Shown in pieces: positions 42,518 through 42,884 of a stretch of DNA of 42,884 nucleotides. How positions within the stretch are numbered: the first letter of the stretch is position 1; each line of letters opens with the position of its first letter. Below the pieces are notes generated by a model. That model saw only the letters and a list, made by a program, of their open reading frames with translations, did not search any database and had not been told where the DNA came from. Origin of the DNA: Natrialba asiatica DSM 12278 (lineage in GTDB: Archaea > Halobacteriota > Halobacteria > Halobacteriales > Natrialbaceae); contig NZ_AOIO01000003.1 in the NCBI RefSeq assembly GCF_000337555.1, forward strand, positions 1-42,884, given 5' to 3'. Position numbers and translations under genes: made by a program.

Positions 42518-42884
42518 GTGTCGGCCCTTCCCGTCTCGGTCTGTCTCGAGATGGTCTACGACGATGAACCGTTTCACGAACGGGTCGCCCGCGCCGCCGA
42601 CGCGGGTGCCGACGCCGTCGAGTTCTGGGACTGGCGGGAGAAAGACCTCGACGCGATCGCAGCCGCTGCCGACGAGCACGGACTGACGCTCGCCGCCTGT
42701 ACCGCAGGTGGAACGCTCACCGATCCCGACCGGTCGAGCGCCGCGGTCGAGACCATCCGCGAGTCGATCGGGACGGCAGCCGACTACGGCATCGAGGCGC
42801 TCATCGCGACGACCGGTCCCGAGCAGGCAGCGTACGGACGAGAGATCCAACACGAGACCGTCGTCGATGTGCTCTCGCGGGTCA
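42518..42884 (+). CDS. Sugar isomerase/epimerase-like TIM barrel (3' part beyond window)
   Basis: A GTG start 1 nt after the previous stop opens a frame that runs to the window edge, giving 122 codons. It reads LPVSVCLEMVYDDEPFHERV, ADAGADAVEFWDWREKDLDA, GLTLAACTAGGTLTDPDRSS and TAADYGIEALIATTGPEQAA. This is the first half of the xylose-isomerase-like (AP_endonuc_2) barrel, as in hydroxypyruvate isomerase or 3-keto-sugar epimerases. The metal-binding residues lie mostly in the missing part. Tight coupling to the Gfo/Idh gene suggests successive steps on the same sugar. Confidence 0.8.
   Translation, partial: MSALPVSVCLEMVYDDEPFHERVARAADAGADAVEFWDWREKDLDAIAAAADEHGLTLAACTAGGTLTDPDRSSAAVETIRESIGTAADYGIEALIATTGPEQAAYGREIQHETVVDVLSRV

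Noticed and set aside
1-42884. CRISPR array, rRNA genes or phage genes
   Set aside because: No regularly spaced repeats, rRNA-like sequence or phage structural genes were seen on reading the whole window.

Overview
The window reads as chromosome or megaplasmid DNA from a halophilic archaeon (class Halobacteria). The proteins are strongly acidic, many exported proteins carry twin-arginine (Tat) lipoprotein signals, several genes have a TATA-like box 24-35 nt before the start codon (leaderless pattern), and haloarchaea-typical families occur (MEDS sensor, DUF7344, Bat-like regulator, IS1595-type transposase relic). Genus cannot be fixed from the sequence alone. The first 21 bases contain an exact Nextera/Tn5 mosaic-end adapter, so the left edge is a library artefact and the first gene is cut there.

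Layout. (1) 0-12.9 kb is a low-density accessory region. Intact genes are small regulators (DUF7344, Lrp/AsnC, HxlR), Tat-exported lipoproteins (CapA-like, a PQQ-propeller protein, an unknown), SDR/epimerase oxidoreductases and a RidA protein. Between them lies a graveyard of relics: a DHH/RecJ-like 5' end, a possible DUF6884-like 5' end, a Bat-like N-terminus, an alpha/beta-hydrolase fused by deletion to a methyltransferase, and an IS1595 transposase remnant. (2) 12.9-28.0 kb is a GC-rich sugar-acid catabolic island. On the minus strand are an enolase-superfamily dehydratase, LutAB fusion plus LutC, a universal stress protein, a zinc alcohol dehydrogenase broken by one in-frame TGA, a three-gene UxaA set (large, SAF-small, large), a complete TRAP transporter (DctM, DctQ, DctP) and an SDR. 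Divergently on the plus strand are UxuA-like mannonate dehydratase and an IclR regulator, followed by a second SDR on the minus strand. (3) 28.0-29.6 kb holds no convincing gene. (4) 29.6 kb to the end is an L-arabinofuranoside utilisation island: a cytosolic GH51 enzyme divergent from an operon of sugar ABC transporter genes (binding protein, two permeases, DUF624/YesL-like membrane protein, ATPase), a Tat-exported GH51 enzyme, a GH127 beta-L-arabinofuranosidase, a Gfo/Idh/MocA oxidoreductase and the start of a sugar-isomerase-like TIM barrel cut by the window edge.

How the genes fit together. Island 2 looks like uptake of a hexuronate or aldonate by TRAP, redox steps by the SDRs and alcohol dehydrogenase, dehydration by UxuA, UxaA and the enolase-superfamily enzyme, and oxidation of a 2-hydroxy acid (lactate or similar) by Lut, under an IclR regulator. 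No uronate isomerase, KDG kinase or aldolase is in the window, so the substrate is not settled. Island 4 looks like extracellular trimming of arabinan or arabinosylated glycoprotein, ABC uptake of oligosaccharides, cytosolic cleavage of alpha- and beta-L-arabinofuranosides and probably oxidative handling of the released pentose. The most interesting points are the unusual composition of island 2, the alpha/beta arabinofuranoside system with a YesL-like protein in an archaeon, candidate operators in both islands, and the relic-rich flank.
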